Source of the DNA: an uncultured Mucispirillum sp.
Lineage (GTDB): Bacteria; Chrysiogenota; Deferribacteres; Deferribacterales; Mucispirillaceae
NCBI GenBank assembly: GCA_947177675.1
Contig: CAMWVK010000009.1
Span: 1 to 13,819 of the forward strand
Direction: 5' to 3'
DNA: 13,819 bases
Part shown: piece after piece, positions 7,676 through 13,819 of the stretch
How the letters are laid out: every line of letters begins with the position of its first letter
Numbering within the stretch: position 1 is the first letter of the stretch
Program-made: the position numbers and the translations under genes
Notes under the pieces: generated by a model
What the model saw: the letters and a program-made list of their open reading frames with translations, nothing else
What the model was told of the DNA's origin: nothing
Databases searched by the model: none

Positions 7676-8575
7676 CTATTTTCTCCCGCGAATCCACACA
7701 CCAAGCAGACCTTTATATGGAGCAATAAGCAGTGATATAAAAAATATTATAGAAAGAACTATTGTAATAGATATTCCAGAAGAAACATGGCTTATATTTC
7801 CAGCAATTACTGCACCTGTGCCGCCTCCTAATCCACCAAAAAAGCCTGAAAGCAGTGTAATAGTAAAAAACCTGCTGCTCCAAAGTCTTGCCGTAACTGC
7901 TGGTATTAAAAATATAGATACAGCTAAAAATACTCCCATTAATTTTACAGATAATGTAACAAGACATACTACAAATACATTTATTAAGTTTATATAAAAA
8001 ATAGTATGAAAATGGGTTGTTTTTGCTATATCCACATTAAAAATAACAACACGAAGTCTTTTGAAAAATAATAACAGCAGCATAATAACTGTTACTGTAA
8101 TTATTCTTAAAAAATAAAATTCTTCATCTGTTAGAGAAGTTGTTTCACCAAATAAATATACATTTATACCAGAATCTAATGCACCACCTGCCTGTTTTAT
8201 ACTTGTAATAAGAGTAATGCCAACACCAAGCAGCACAGCAGTCATAAGACTTTGTATAATATGAGGGTGAAGTTTGCTTGTTTTATAAAGTATATTTAAT
8301 ATTGTTATCATTATTAATATACCTATAACTGAGCCAGTAAATGAATATATATGTTTATCTACCTGACTGAATATATAAGGATTTATAGACAATCCCATGC
8401 TTGAAAGCAGAAATAGAAGTAATATGCCAACAAAAGAGCCAGCAGATAATGCATTTATTTCTATACTTCTTCTTTGGTATGATATAAATACACCAAGCAT
8501 ACCAGCACTAAGCCCAAGAAAAACAGCACTTTTAAGCATAGTTTGAAAAAGAAATGAATTATTTATTTCTAACAT
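7676..8575 (-). CDS. ABC-3 family metal permease (TroC/ZnuB type)
   Basis: This is the second integral membrane subunit of the metal importer, with 299 residues, about eight hydrophobic segments and no soluble tail. The N-terminal GLSAGMLGVFISYQRRSIEINAL and the later GVFLAVSIFLIPAVTARLW are family blocks. The motif that normally reads DXXXHAXLPG is N41ALSAGSFVG here, so both the Asp and the His thought to line the metal path are missing. A GGAAG ribosome site sits ahead of the ATG at 8575. The gene overlaps the ATPase gene upstream by 17 bases, and its stop is two bases before the next permease's ATG. Two unlike permease genes imply a heterodimeric channel. Substrate is probably Mn, Zn or Fe, unproven. 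Confidence 0.87.
   Translation of the reverse strand: MLEINNSFLFQTMLKSAVFLGLSAGMLGVFISYQRRSIEINALSAGSFVGILLLFLLSSMGLSINPYIFSQVDKHIYSFTGSVIGILIMITILNILYKTSKLHPHIIQSLMTAVLLGVGITLITSIKQAGGALDSGINVYLFGETTSLTDEEFYFLRIITVTVIMLLLLFFKRLRVVIFNVDIAKTTHFHTIFYINLINVFVVCLVTLSVKLMGVFLAVSIFLIPAVTARLWSSRFFTITLLSGFFGGLGGGTGAVIAGNISHVSSGISITIVLSIIFFISLLIAPYKGLLGVWIRGRK
7682..7687 (-). promoter_or_regulatory. Ribosome binding site deciding the second permease start
   Basis: The minus strand reads GGGAGA, eight bases before the ATG at 7673 and inside the end of the upstream permease gene. It favours this ATG over the in-frame GTG at 7697. Confidence 0.7.
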
Positions 8576-9377
8576 GGCTTTCTTCCATATATAAGCGGAT
8601 ATTTTTTATTATACCAGCAGACATTCCGTATGTTTTCTCAAAATTTTCTTCTGTTAAAACATCTTCAGTTATGCCACTTGCAATAAGGCGGACATTTAAA
8701 AGTGATACCATATCAAAATACTGTGGAATAGTAACAAAATCATAATGGGAGACAATAACAGTTTTCTTTTTATGCCTTAGTTCCTGCAGCACATCAATAA
8801 TAATATTAATACTTTCTTCATCTGCTGCAATCATTGGCTCATCCATTATGTAAATTCTTGCATCCTGCACCAAAACTCTTGCAATTAATGCCCTGTGTTT
8901 TTCCCCCCTTGATAAATCGCATATACTTTTTTTACTGATAGTATCAAGCCCCATTCTTTCAAGTGCTTCTTGGGCAGAAATTTTATCTTTTGTGTCAGGT
9001 GATTCTACTTTTTTTAGTCTATTATAAGAGCCCATAAGCACTAAATCATAAACATTAATGGGAAAATCCCAGTTTACAGAATTTCTTGCAGGCACATAAG
9101 CTATATCATTTTTTAATGCGTGGGTTGGTCTTGAATATATATATACATTACCAGCAGATGGCTTATTTATGCCTGCAATAGTTTTTAAAAGAGTAGTTTT
9201 ACCTGAATTATTAGGACCAAGAACAGCCATTAACACACCACTTGGAATATCTAAATTAATATTAAAAAGAGTAGGTTTGCCCTTATATGCCACAGTTAAA
9301 TTTTCTATTCTTACAGCTATATTTAACTGCTCTAAATGTTCTTTTGATGAATAAGTTCTAAGCATATTATTTTCCAT
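8559..9377 (-). CDS. ABC transporter ATP-binding protein for metal uptake (TroB/MntB type), divergent motifs
   Basis: This is the cytoplasmic ATPase driving the adjacent permeases. The 272-residue protein has Walker A GPNNSGKT (54-61), Walker B IYIMDE (175-180) and the switch His at 211. The stretch NWDFPINVYDLVLMGSY is typical of the Mn/Fe subgroup (usually VDWDFPV..VLMGRYG). Two motifs deviate. The Q-loop reads YVPAR instead of YVPQR, losing the Gln, and the signature is LSRGE instead of LSGGQ. Both catalytic Walker residues and the switch His remain, so activity is plausible. The start is unsure: the ATG at 9377 has no ribosome site, while the in-frame ATG at 9365 has GGAAA a few bases upstream. 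It begins eight bases after the binding-protein gene. Confidence 0.87.
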   Translation of the reverse strand: MENNMLRTYSSKEHLEQLNIAVRIENLTVAYKGKPTLFNINLDIPSGVLMAVLGPNNSGKTTLLKTIAGINKPSAGNVYIYSRPTHALKNDIAYVPARNSVNWDFPINVYDLVLMGSYNRLKKVESPDTKDKISAQEALERMGLDTISKKSICDLSRGEKHRALIARVLVQDARIYIMDEPMIAADEESINIIIDVLQELRHKKKTVIVSHYDFVTIPQYFDMVSLLNVRLIASGITEDVLTEENFEKTYGMSAGIIKNIRLYMEESHVRNK

Positions 9378-9385
9378 TATTAAAT

Positions 9386-10309
9386 TTATTTTGATGATAA
9401 TGCATTAACTATCGTATCTATATTATGACGCATCATAGCTTCATAGTTATTATTATATCCAAGAGTATCTGAATAAAGAGTGCCACCTATTTTTACAAAA
9501 TGCCCCTTTGCCTTTAATGTAGACTGTAAAAGCCTTATATTTTTATCAGGAAGAGTGGCTTCTAAAAACAAGGTCGTAACATTTTTTTCTATTAATACAT
9601 CTGCTAAATCATTAATATCTGCAGATGAAATTTCACTTGATGTGCTTGAGCCCTGCAGATAATATGTTTCAAACCCATAAGCTCTGCCAAAATATGCAAA
9701 AGCATCATGTTCTGTTACAATTATCCGTTTTTCTTTTGGGATTTTCTGCACCTGCTCTTTTATATAGTTATTTAATCTGTCTAAAATATATAAAAATACT
9801 TCTTCATTTTGAAAATATATCTGCTGGTTTACGATATTCATAGGTGCAAGATTATCTGCAATAAAATGAGCTGCTGTTTTCCACAACATTGGGTCATGCC
9901 AAAAGTGAGGATTTACTGATTTTTTATTGTTGTTTTTTTCTTTATCATATATAAGCTTATCTTTTGGCAGACAGTCAATAATAGAGACTGCTGGAGTAAT
10001 ATTTCCTATTTTACTTAATACCCATTCAAGCCTGCCTTCTAAATTTCCACCATTATATATAATAAGTGATGAATCTGTTATTCTAATAACATCTTTTTCA
10101 GTAGCATTATATGAGTGAGGGTCGTTTCCTTTTCTCATAGCAATACTTGTCTCTATAAAGTTACCGCCAATAGATTTTACTAAATCATCTATAATCTCAT
10201 TTGAACTCATTATAACTGATTTGTATTTATTTTTCACTGTTTTAGTCTGACATGCACTAATTGCTATGCCTACAATCAATATACTAACTAATAAATATAT
10301 TTTTTTCAT
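9386..10309 (-). CDS. Cluster A-I metal-binding lipoprotein (TroA/ZnuA-like)
   Basis: This is the solute-binding component that captures a divalent metal outside the inner membrane and hands it to the permeases. The 307-residue protein has a lipoprotein signal peptide with lipobox ISAC (lipidated Cys20). All four expected ligands are visible: His65 in NDPHSY, His135 in NPHFWHDP, His201 in TEHDAFAYFGRAYG and Asp281 in YSDTLG. A third ligand of His in this context, and the following LQGSSTSSE and LFLEATLPDKN, match TroA-type proteins. Those bind Zn or Mn; Fe is also transported by relatives. The His-rich loop of many ZnuA proteins is absent. The gene starts four bases after ispG with only a weak ribosome site (GGA about 12 bases upstream). 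Confidence 0.92.
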   Translation of the reverse strand: MKKIYLLVSILIVGIAISACQTKTVKNKYKSVIMSSNEIIDDLVKSIGGNFIETSIAMRKGNDPHSYNATEKDVIRITDSSLIIYNGGNLEGRLEWVLSKIGNITPAVSIIDCLPKDKLIYDKEKNNNKKSVNPHFWHDPMLWKTAAHFIADNLAPMNIVNQQIYFQNEEVFLYILDRLNNYIKEQVQKIPKEKRIIVTEHDAFAYFGRAYGFETYYLQGSSTSSEISSADINDLADVLIEKNVTTLFLEATLPDKNIRLLQSTLKAKGHFVKIGGTLYSDTLGYNNNYEAMMRHNIDTIVNALSSK

Positions 10310-10313
10310 TATA

Positions 10314-11360
10314 TTATATTATTCCATCTTCTTTTAAAATATTTTCAAACTCTTTTAATAAAATATCTTCATTAACTTTTTTTAAAATCTTGCCCTTTTT
10401 AAAAATAAGCCCCTGACATGTGCCGCCAGCTATACCATAATCAGCCTCTCTTGCTTCACCAGGTCCGTTTACAGCACAGCCCATAACAGCAACAGTAACA
10501 AGTGATTTTGAATATTGCAGCATATTTTCTACTTTTTGAGCTAAATCTATTAAATTGATTTCAGTTCTTCCACATGTTGGGCAGGATATAATTTCTGGAC
10601 CTTTTCTTCTTAAATCAAGTGCTGACACTATCTGCCAGCCTGTTTTAACTTCCTCTATCGGCTCCCCTGTTAAAGAAACCCTTATAGTATCGCCTATTCC
10701 AAGAGAAAGCACAGCACCTATACCAACAGCAGATTTAACAGTGCCTGCAAAAAGAGTACCTGCTTCTGTAACACCAACATGAAGTGGGGAATTATCCTGC
10801 TCTGCAAAAAGCTTATAAGCTTGAATAGTCATTGGAACAGAGCTTGATTTTAATGATACTTTAAAGTTATCAAAATTTAAGTCATATAAATATCTGATAT
10901 TTCTTAAAGCTGATTCTACAATAGCTTCAGCTGTTACACCTCTGCTTTCAAGAATATCTTTTTCCAATGAACCAGAATTTATACCAACCCTTATAGCAGC
11001 ACCTGCTGCTTTCACTGCATCAGTTACTATTTTAAGCCTTTCAAATCCACCTAAATTACCAGGATTTATGCGTATACAGTCTGCACCAGATTCTACAGAC
11101 TGAACTGCTAATTTATAGTCAAAATGAATATCTGCAATTAATGGTATATGAATTTTATCTTTTATTTCTTTTAAAGCATAAGCTGCCAATTTATCAGGAA
11201 CTGCACAGCGGACCATTTCACAACCTGCATTTTCAAGCTCTAATATCTGCTGCACAGTAGCTGCAGTATCTCTGGTATCAGTATTTGTCATAGACTGCAA
11301 TAAAACAGGGTTACCTCCGCCAATTAATACACTTCCAACTTTTATTATACGGCTTTTCAT
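10314..11360 (-). CDS. ispG: (E)-4-hydroxy-3-methylbut-2-enyl-diphosphate synthase (IspG/GcpE)
   Basis: IspG is a [4Fe-4S] enzyme of the methylerythritol phosphate isoprenoid pathway, converting methylerythritol cyclodiphosphate to HMBPP. The 348-residue protein has the TIM-barrel start VLLQSMTNTDTRD, IPLIADIHFDY and CIRINPGNLG. Its C-terminal cluster domain shows CPTCGR (Cys260, Cys263) and MGCAVNGPGEAREADYGIAGG (Cys295, Glu302), the full ligand set. The length is that of the one-barrel bacterial form. The ATG at 11360 follows an AAAGGT ribosome site. It is the first gene of the minus-strand block and the metal-binding lipoprotein begins four bases later, so enzyme and importer are probably co-transcribed. 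Confidence 0.97.
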   Translation of the reverse strand: MKSRIIKVGSVLIGGGNPVLLQSMTNTDTRDTAATVQQILELENAGCEMVRCAVPDKLAAYALKEIKDKIHIPLIADIHFDYKLAVQSVESGADCIRINPGNLGGFERLKIVTDAVKAAGAAIRVGINSGSLEKDILESRGVTAEAIVESALRNIRYLYDLNFDNFKVSLKSSSVPMTIQAYKLFAEQDNSPLHVGVTEAGTLFAGTVKSAVGIGAVLSLGIGDTIRVSLTGEPIEEVKTGWQIVSALDLRRKGPEIISCPTCGRTEINLIDLAQKVENMLQYSKSLVTVAVMGCAVNGPGEAREADYGIAGGTCQGLIFKKGKILKKVNEDILLKEFENILKEDGII

Positions 11361-11391
11361 CTATTTACCTTTATATAAATATAATTTCTAC

Positions 11392-11421
11392 ACTTTACCA
11401 TAGATAAATAGATAAAAGCAA
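11392..11421 (-). promoter_or_regulatory. Possible promoter of the ispG-led operon, with 8-base tandem repeat
   Basis: On the minus strand TTGCTT (11416-11421) and TAAAGT (11392-11397) are 18 bases apart, ahead of the first gene of the block. The spacer holds two perfect tandem copies of tagataaa (11401-11416, plus strand), which could be an operator. The match to sigma70 elements is modest and the sequence is AT-rich. Confidence 0.3.
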
Positions 11422-11452
11422 TCTATTTTAATTTTTATTTAAAAATACTAAG

Positions 11453-11740
11453 CCTGTGCAAATTCTGATTCCTTGTTAATCACTCGGGAATTTGGCAGTC
11501 CTCGCAGGCTCGTCAGTGTATTTTTAAAAACACGCATTTATAAAACAAATTTATAAATGCTTACAAAAAGATAAAGTTTTTATTATTGTTTAATAATTGT
11601 ATTTATTGACAATTAATACTTATGTCTCTCAGAGCGAAGCGAAGAGTCTAAATTATTGATACTGCATATATTTACCATATTTTAATTTATTGCAGACAGT
11701 AGAAATTTATATATTATAGTTCCTTCGCCTGTTTATTCAG
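11453..11740. repeat. Copy A of the long intergenic repeat, with replaced middle
   Basis: The left end (11453-11506, starting cctgtgcaaatt and holding tcgggaatttggcagtc) and the right part (about 11614-11740) match copies B and C. The right part includes tctctcagagcgaagcgaag, gatactgcatatattta and ttcgcctg near its end. The middle (about 11507-11613) does not match them and makes this copy 288 bases long rather than about 231. It is noncoding in my reading. Confidence 0.85.
11534..11560. repeat. Perfect 11-base hairpin within repeat copy A
   Basis: The arms gcatttataaa (11534-11544) and tttataaatgc (11550-11560) are exact reverse complements around the loop acaaa. The stem is mostly A-T. It lies in the part of copy A that is absent from the other copies, just after a 10-base palindrome (tttttaaaaa, 11521-11530). 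It is not a typical terminator because no T-run follows on either strand. Confidence 0.7.
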
Positions 11741-11963
11741 CCTGTGCAAATTATTATTCCTCCTTATTCACTCGGGAATTTGGCAGTCTTCGCAAAAAAC
11801 GCTCACAGGCTCTGAAAGACAATAGTATTTATTTATTAATTATTAATACGATATGTCTCTCAGAGCGAAGCGAAGAGTCTTAATTGTTGATACTGCATAT
11901 ATTCATCACATTTTAATTTATTATAGACAGTAGAAATTTGCATATTCAAAATTCTTCGCCTGT
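11741..11963. repeat. Copy B of the long intergenic repeat
   Basis: This copy directly follows copy A, so the two are in tandem. Positions 11772-11885 are identical to 13608-13721 over 114 bases. Inside are an inverted pair agcctgtg (11739-11746) and cacaggct (11804-11811), with a nested pair caaatt/aatttg (11747-11752 and 11777-11782), so a folded structure is possible. The similarity stops after ttcgcctgt at about 11963, where the lipoprotein region begins. No reading frame of note is present. Confidence 0.9.
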
Positions 11964-12128
11964 GGCTCATAATAGATAAGTTGTTGTATAGCTTAATTTC
12001 AGCATTATATCTTTCTTAAAAATTTTTTTAATATATTGTTTACAAAATAACTTTTTTATAAATAATATCAAATCACTACAACTATTATTTTCTAAAAAGC
12101 ATGGTCCCCTGCTTACTTAAATACAAAA
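11964..12128. other. AT-rich spacer between repeat copy B and the lipoprotein gene
   Basis: Apart from the weak terminator-like hairpin near 12100 I see no gene, RNA or repeat here. It is the downstream flank of the lipoprotein gene. Confidence 0.5.
12094..12114 (-). terminator. Possible weak terminator after the lipoprotein gene
   Basis: On the minus strand, 14 bases after the stop codon, AAGCA and TGCTT can pair around a short loop with two further G-C pairs inside, and the stem runs into a TTTTT tract. The stem is short and contains a mismatch, so the call is tentative. Confidence 0.4.
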
Positions 12129-13220
12129 TTATTTATCTAAAAAACCATCAAATTCAACAGTATAATCACATATTCCCGTAAACTTTACAGTAAAAAGTGC
12201 AACATTTTTATATCTGCCAGCATCATACTCATTCATTGGTATTTGAAAGTTAAACATATTATTATTACATCTCACAAAAACAGTCGCATCAAAATCGGGA
12301 CTAAAACAATAACTATTTCTATCTTCAAGTGCAAAAGAAACAAAAGAAACTTTTCCGTTAGAGTTTGTTACCGGTATATTCCAACTAGCCATACCAAAAT
12401 AAAAAGGCATATCAAATACAAGTCCGTCAGAATCTGTAAAGCCATACTCATTAGAATAAAAATCTGATACTCCCACTGCTTTATGTGATTCAGAAAATTT
12501 TAAATGAGCACCACCGCTGGATAATTGATAATATAAATCTCTAGCAAAATCTTCTTTGTATTTACCATCACAACCATTACCCTTTTGGGAAAAAAGCCCT
12601 GTTTTAGTTGCACTATTTATCTGAGAAGAACCAGTTATATGCAGTGCATAATACATTTTATTTACTTCAGCACCAAATCCTTTTGCAAAAATGTGTGGAA
12701 ATAATGTTTGTTTTACACTAACAGGCTTTGAGTAAGAAAGAGTTTTTTGTATGCCACTATCAAGATACTTAATATCCAGCTTAATATTATATTCCCCACT
12801 TCTTCTATATCTATGTGTAACAACTTGACCTGTATATTTGCCACTATGCGTAGCACTGCTATCACCAAAATTCCAATTATATTCATTTATTTCTACTGCA
12901 CTAGATAACGGTATTGCACAGCATTCAACATCCAAATTGTCAATAGCATAACAATCAAATTTCACAACTTCGTTTTCGTCGCTGGTGTCGCCATTGTTTT
13001 CATCACTGCTGTCATCACCACTGCCATCACTGGTATCGCCGCTGTTTCCGTCACTGCTGTCATCACCACTTTCATCGCTGGTATTGCCGCTGTTTCCATT
13101 ACTGCTGTTGCTGCCACTATTTATATGACTGTTATTCCCCCCCCCATCACTATCTAGTGAGATATCTCCACAACTAGAAAGAGCAAAGGCTAAAAAAATA
13201 AACATTATCACTCTTTTCAT
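12129..13220 (-). CDS. PKD-domain lipoprotein with acidic repeat linker, function unknown
   Basis: From the chosen start the protein has 363 residues. MKRVIMFIFLAFALSSC is a lipoprotein signal peptide with lipobox LSSC (Cys17). Next comes a low-complexity linker of Ser, Gly, Asp, Asn and Glu (about residues 20-83), built partly from a 16-residue repeat such as SGDDSSDGNSGDTSDG. A PKD domain follows (about 85-170) with its hallmark YNWNFGDSS and VVTHRYRRSGEYNIKLDI. The remaining 190 residues are not recognised. They contain several cysteines and aromatic residues and no further transmembrane segment, so a surface or periplasmic role is inferred. The ATG at 13220 has GGAGA five bases upstream. 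An ATG at 13277 would prepend 19 residues and spoil the signal peptide. The gene stands alone, bracketed by long noncoding repeats. Confidence 0.85.
   Translation of the reverse strand: MKRVIMFIFLAFALSSCGDISLDSDGGGNNSHINSGSNSSNGNSGNTSDESGDDSSDGNSGDTSDGSGDDSSDENNGDTSDENEVVKFDCYAIDNLDVECCAIPLSSAVEINEYNWNFGDSSATHSGKYTGQVVTHRYRRSGEYNIKLDIKYLDSGIQKTLSYSKPVSVKQTLFPHIFAKGFGAEVNKMYYALHITGSSQINSATKTGLFSQKGNGCDGKYKEDFARDLYYQLSSGGAHLKFSESHKAVGVSDFYSNEYGFTDSDGLVFDMPFYFGMASWNIPVTNSNGKVSFVSFALEDRNSYCFSPDFDATVFVRCNNNMFNFQIPMNEYDAGRYKNVALFTVKFTGICDYTVEFDGFLDK
12979..13122 (-). repeat. Three tandem 48-base units in the lipoprotein linker
   Basis: Units at 12979-13026, 13027-13074 and 13075-13122 are alike with scattered differences; the third is the most diverged. 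The unit is a multiple of three (16 codons), so gain or loss of copies would keep the frame and only change the length of the acidic linker. Confidence 0.85.
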
Positions 13221-13225
13221 AAAAA

Positions 13226-13230
13226 TCTCC
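13226..13230 (-). promoter_or_regulatory. Ribosome binding site deciding the lipoprotein start
   Basis: The minus strand reads GGAGA, five bases before the ATG at 13220. This fixes a start that gives a clean lipoprotein signal peptide. Confidence 0.75.
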
Positions 13231-13510
13231 AAATAAATAATATGACCAGCACACAACATCAATAATATTGACAGCATTCTTACTTACAGCCATACAACCA
13301 TTTGCTAAACATGCATTTTCAGGTAATAAACAGTAAATATAAGCACAATCATGCCATACTGATGTGAAACTCTTTTAATTTATTTGCTACTATGCTGTAA
13401 AATATTCCATACACAGCATCTGCAATTTTTCAAAATTCAGTATTATTAGTAGCAGTGTATATCATACCTATAAAACTGTCAATAATCATTTTATATTTTC
13501 CTTAACTAAC
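13231..13510. other. Upstream region of the lipoprotein gene, no clear gene
   Basis: No gene passes scrutiny here. On the minus strand an AAGGA site and ATG (13489) open a 19-codon frame that ends in TGA. The same frame then continues to 13280, broken only by two more TGA codons, and could be a decayed gene. The lipoprotein promoter should lie in this stretch, but I cannot pick a convincing one. Confidence 0.4.
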
Positions 13511-13526
13511 AATATGTTAACATATT
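13511..13526. repeat. Perfect 16-base palindrome next to the repeat boundary
   Basis: AATATGTTAACATATT reads the same on both strands. It lies five bases before the point (13531) where similarity to the long repeat resumes, so it may mark the edge of the lipoprotein segment or be an operator. AT-rich DNA produces shorter palindromes often, but 16 perfect bases is less usual. Confidence 0.6.
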
Positions 13527-13530
13527 ATCT

Positions 13531-13576
13531 ACGGTAGAGATTTGTATGCTTTAAGTTTCTTCGCCTGCTTATTCAG
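13531..13576. repeat. Orphan tail of a long-repeat unit
   Basis: This stretch (acggtagagatttg through ttcgcctgcttattcag) matches the last part of the repeat unit seen at the ends of copies A, B and C. It lacks the rest of its own unit, which is replaced on its left side by the lipoprotein region. Confidence 0.75.
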
Positions 13577-13807
13577 CCTGTGCAAATTCTGATTTCTCTC
13601 TACTCGGTCGGGAATTTGGCAGTCTTCGCAAAAAACGCTCACAGGCTCTGAAAGACAATAGTATTTATTTATTAATTATTAATACGATATGTCTCTCAGA
13701 GCGAAGCGAAGAGTCTTAATTATCGATACTGCATATATTTAAAATATTTTAATTTATTACAGACAGTAGAAATTTGTATATTATAGTTTCTTCGCCTGCT
13801 TATTCAG
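13577..13807. repeat. Copy C of the long intergenic repeat
   Basis: This is a complete unit of 231 bases, measured from cctgtgcaaatt here to its next occurrence at 13808. It holds the 114-base core identical to copy B, then atcgatactgcatatattta and the unit tail ending ttcgcctgcttattcag. It is noncoding in my reading. Confidence 0.9.
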
Positions 13808-13819
13808 CCTGTGCAAATT
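13808..13819. repeat. Beginning of a fourth repeat copy, cut by the window edge
   Basis: The last twelve bases, cctgtgcaaatt, are the first bases of the repeat unit and follow copy C directly, so the array continues to the right. Confidence 0.75.

Noticed and set aside
7713..7967. Minus-strand 84-codon frame inside the first permease gene
   Set aside because: It is a shadow of the permease gene in another frame. The product is rich in Tyr, Phe and Cys as expected from out-of-frame membrane-protein codons, with no family resemblance.
11461..11520. Repeat segment considered as a tRNA or rRNA fragment
   Set aside because: No cloverleaf, T-loop (TTCGA) or CCA end could be made out, and no recognisable rRNA motif.
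12243..12467. Plus-strand 74-codon frame opposite the lipoprotein
   Set aside because: Lys/Arg/Ile-rich antisense translation with no ribosome site; the minus-strand gene explains the region.
13221..13277. Longer lipoprotein start at the ATG at 13277
   Set aside because: It has no ribosome site and places extra residues ahead of a complete lipoprotein signal peptide, whereas the ATG at 13220 has GGAGA five bases upstream.
13200..13360. Minus-strand stop-to-stop frame over the lipoprotein start (contains MAVSKNAVNIIDVV)
   Set aside because: It is only about 37 codons from its first ATG, has no ribosome site, and overlaps the lipoprotein signal peptide in another frame.
11453..13819. Repeat array considered as an integron (attC-like sites flanking a gene) or a CRISPR array
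   Set aside because: No GTTRRRY-type core sites or integrase gene are visible. The units are far longer than CRISPR repeats, are mostly contiguous, and have no spacers or cas genes nearby.

Overview
The window is AT-rich DNA from a Gram-negative bacterium. It carries lipid A and LPS-core genes (lpxK, msbA, two glycosyltransferases), the non-mevalonate isoprenoid gene ispG, and a small multihaem c-type cytochrome. Two lipobox proteins are also present. Together these suggest a respiring, anaerobic or microaerobic diderm. The gene mix and base composition would fit a Deferribacterota-type organism such as Mucispirillum, but that is an impression from recall and was not checked by any search.

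Positions 1 to 11360 form one dense block of twelve genes, all on the minus strand, with short gaps or overlaps except for 83 bases in front of msbA. In transcription order they are: ispG; a cluster-A metal-binding lipoprotein, an ABC ATPase and two ABC-3 permeases (a TroABCD/ZnuABC-type importer); a 101-residue protein of unknown function; a Nudix hydrolase; hemW; a tetrahaem cytochrome; msbA; a GT9 heptosyltransferase-like gene; a WaaE-like GT2 glycosyltransferase; and the 5' two-thirds of lpxK, cut by the window edge. The first part has an iron and metal theme (Fe-S enzyme, metal importer, haem chaperone, haem protein). The second part is outer-membrane lipid assembly.

Positions 11361 to 13819 are different. 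They hold only one clear gene, a lipoprotein with a 48-base tandem repeat and a PKD domain. On both sides lie copies of a noncoding repeat with a period of about 231 bases. Copies at 11453, 11741 and 13577 are seen, and a fourth begins at 13808 and runs off the window. Two copies share a 114-base stretch that is identical. The lipoprotein gene lies between two repeat-unit tails, so it looks like a segment inserted into, or recombined within, a repeat array.

Points most worth attention: the repeat family and its bracketed lipoprotein gene; the metal importer, whose ATPase and both permeases have lost residues normally conserved in their families; the cytochrome, built from an exact 42-residue internal duplication with two extra cysteines; an lpxK that starts almost at its P-loop; and msbA, which has no well-placed ATG.
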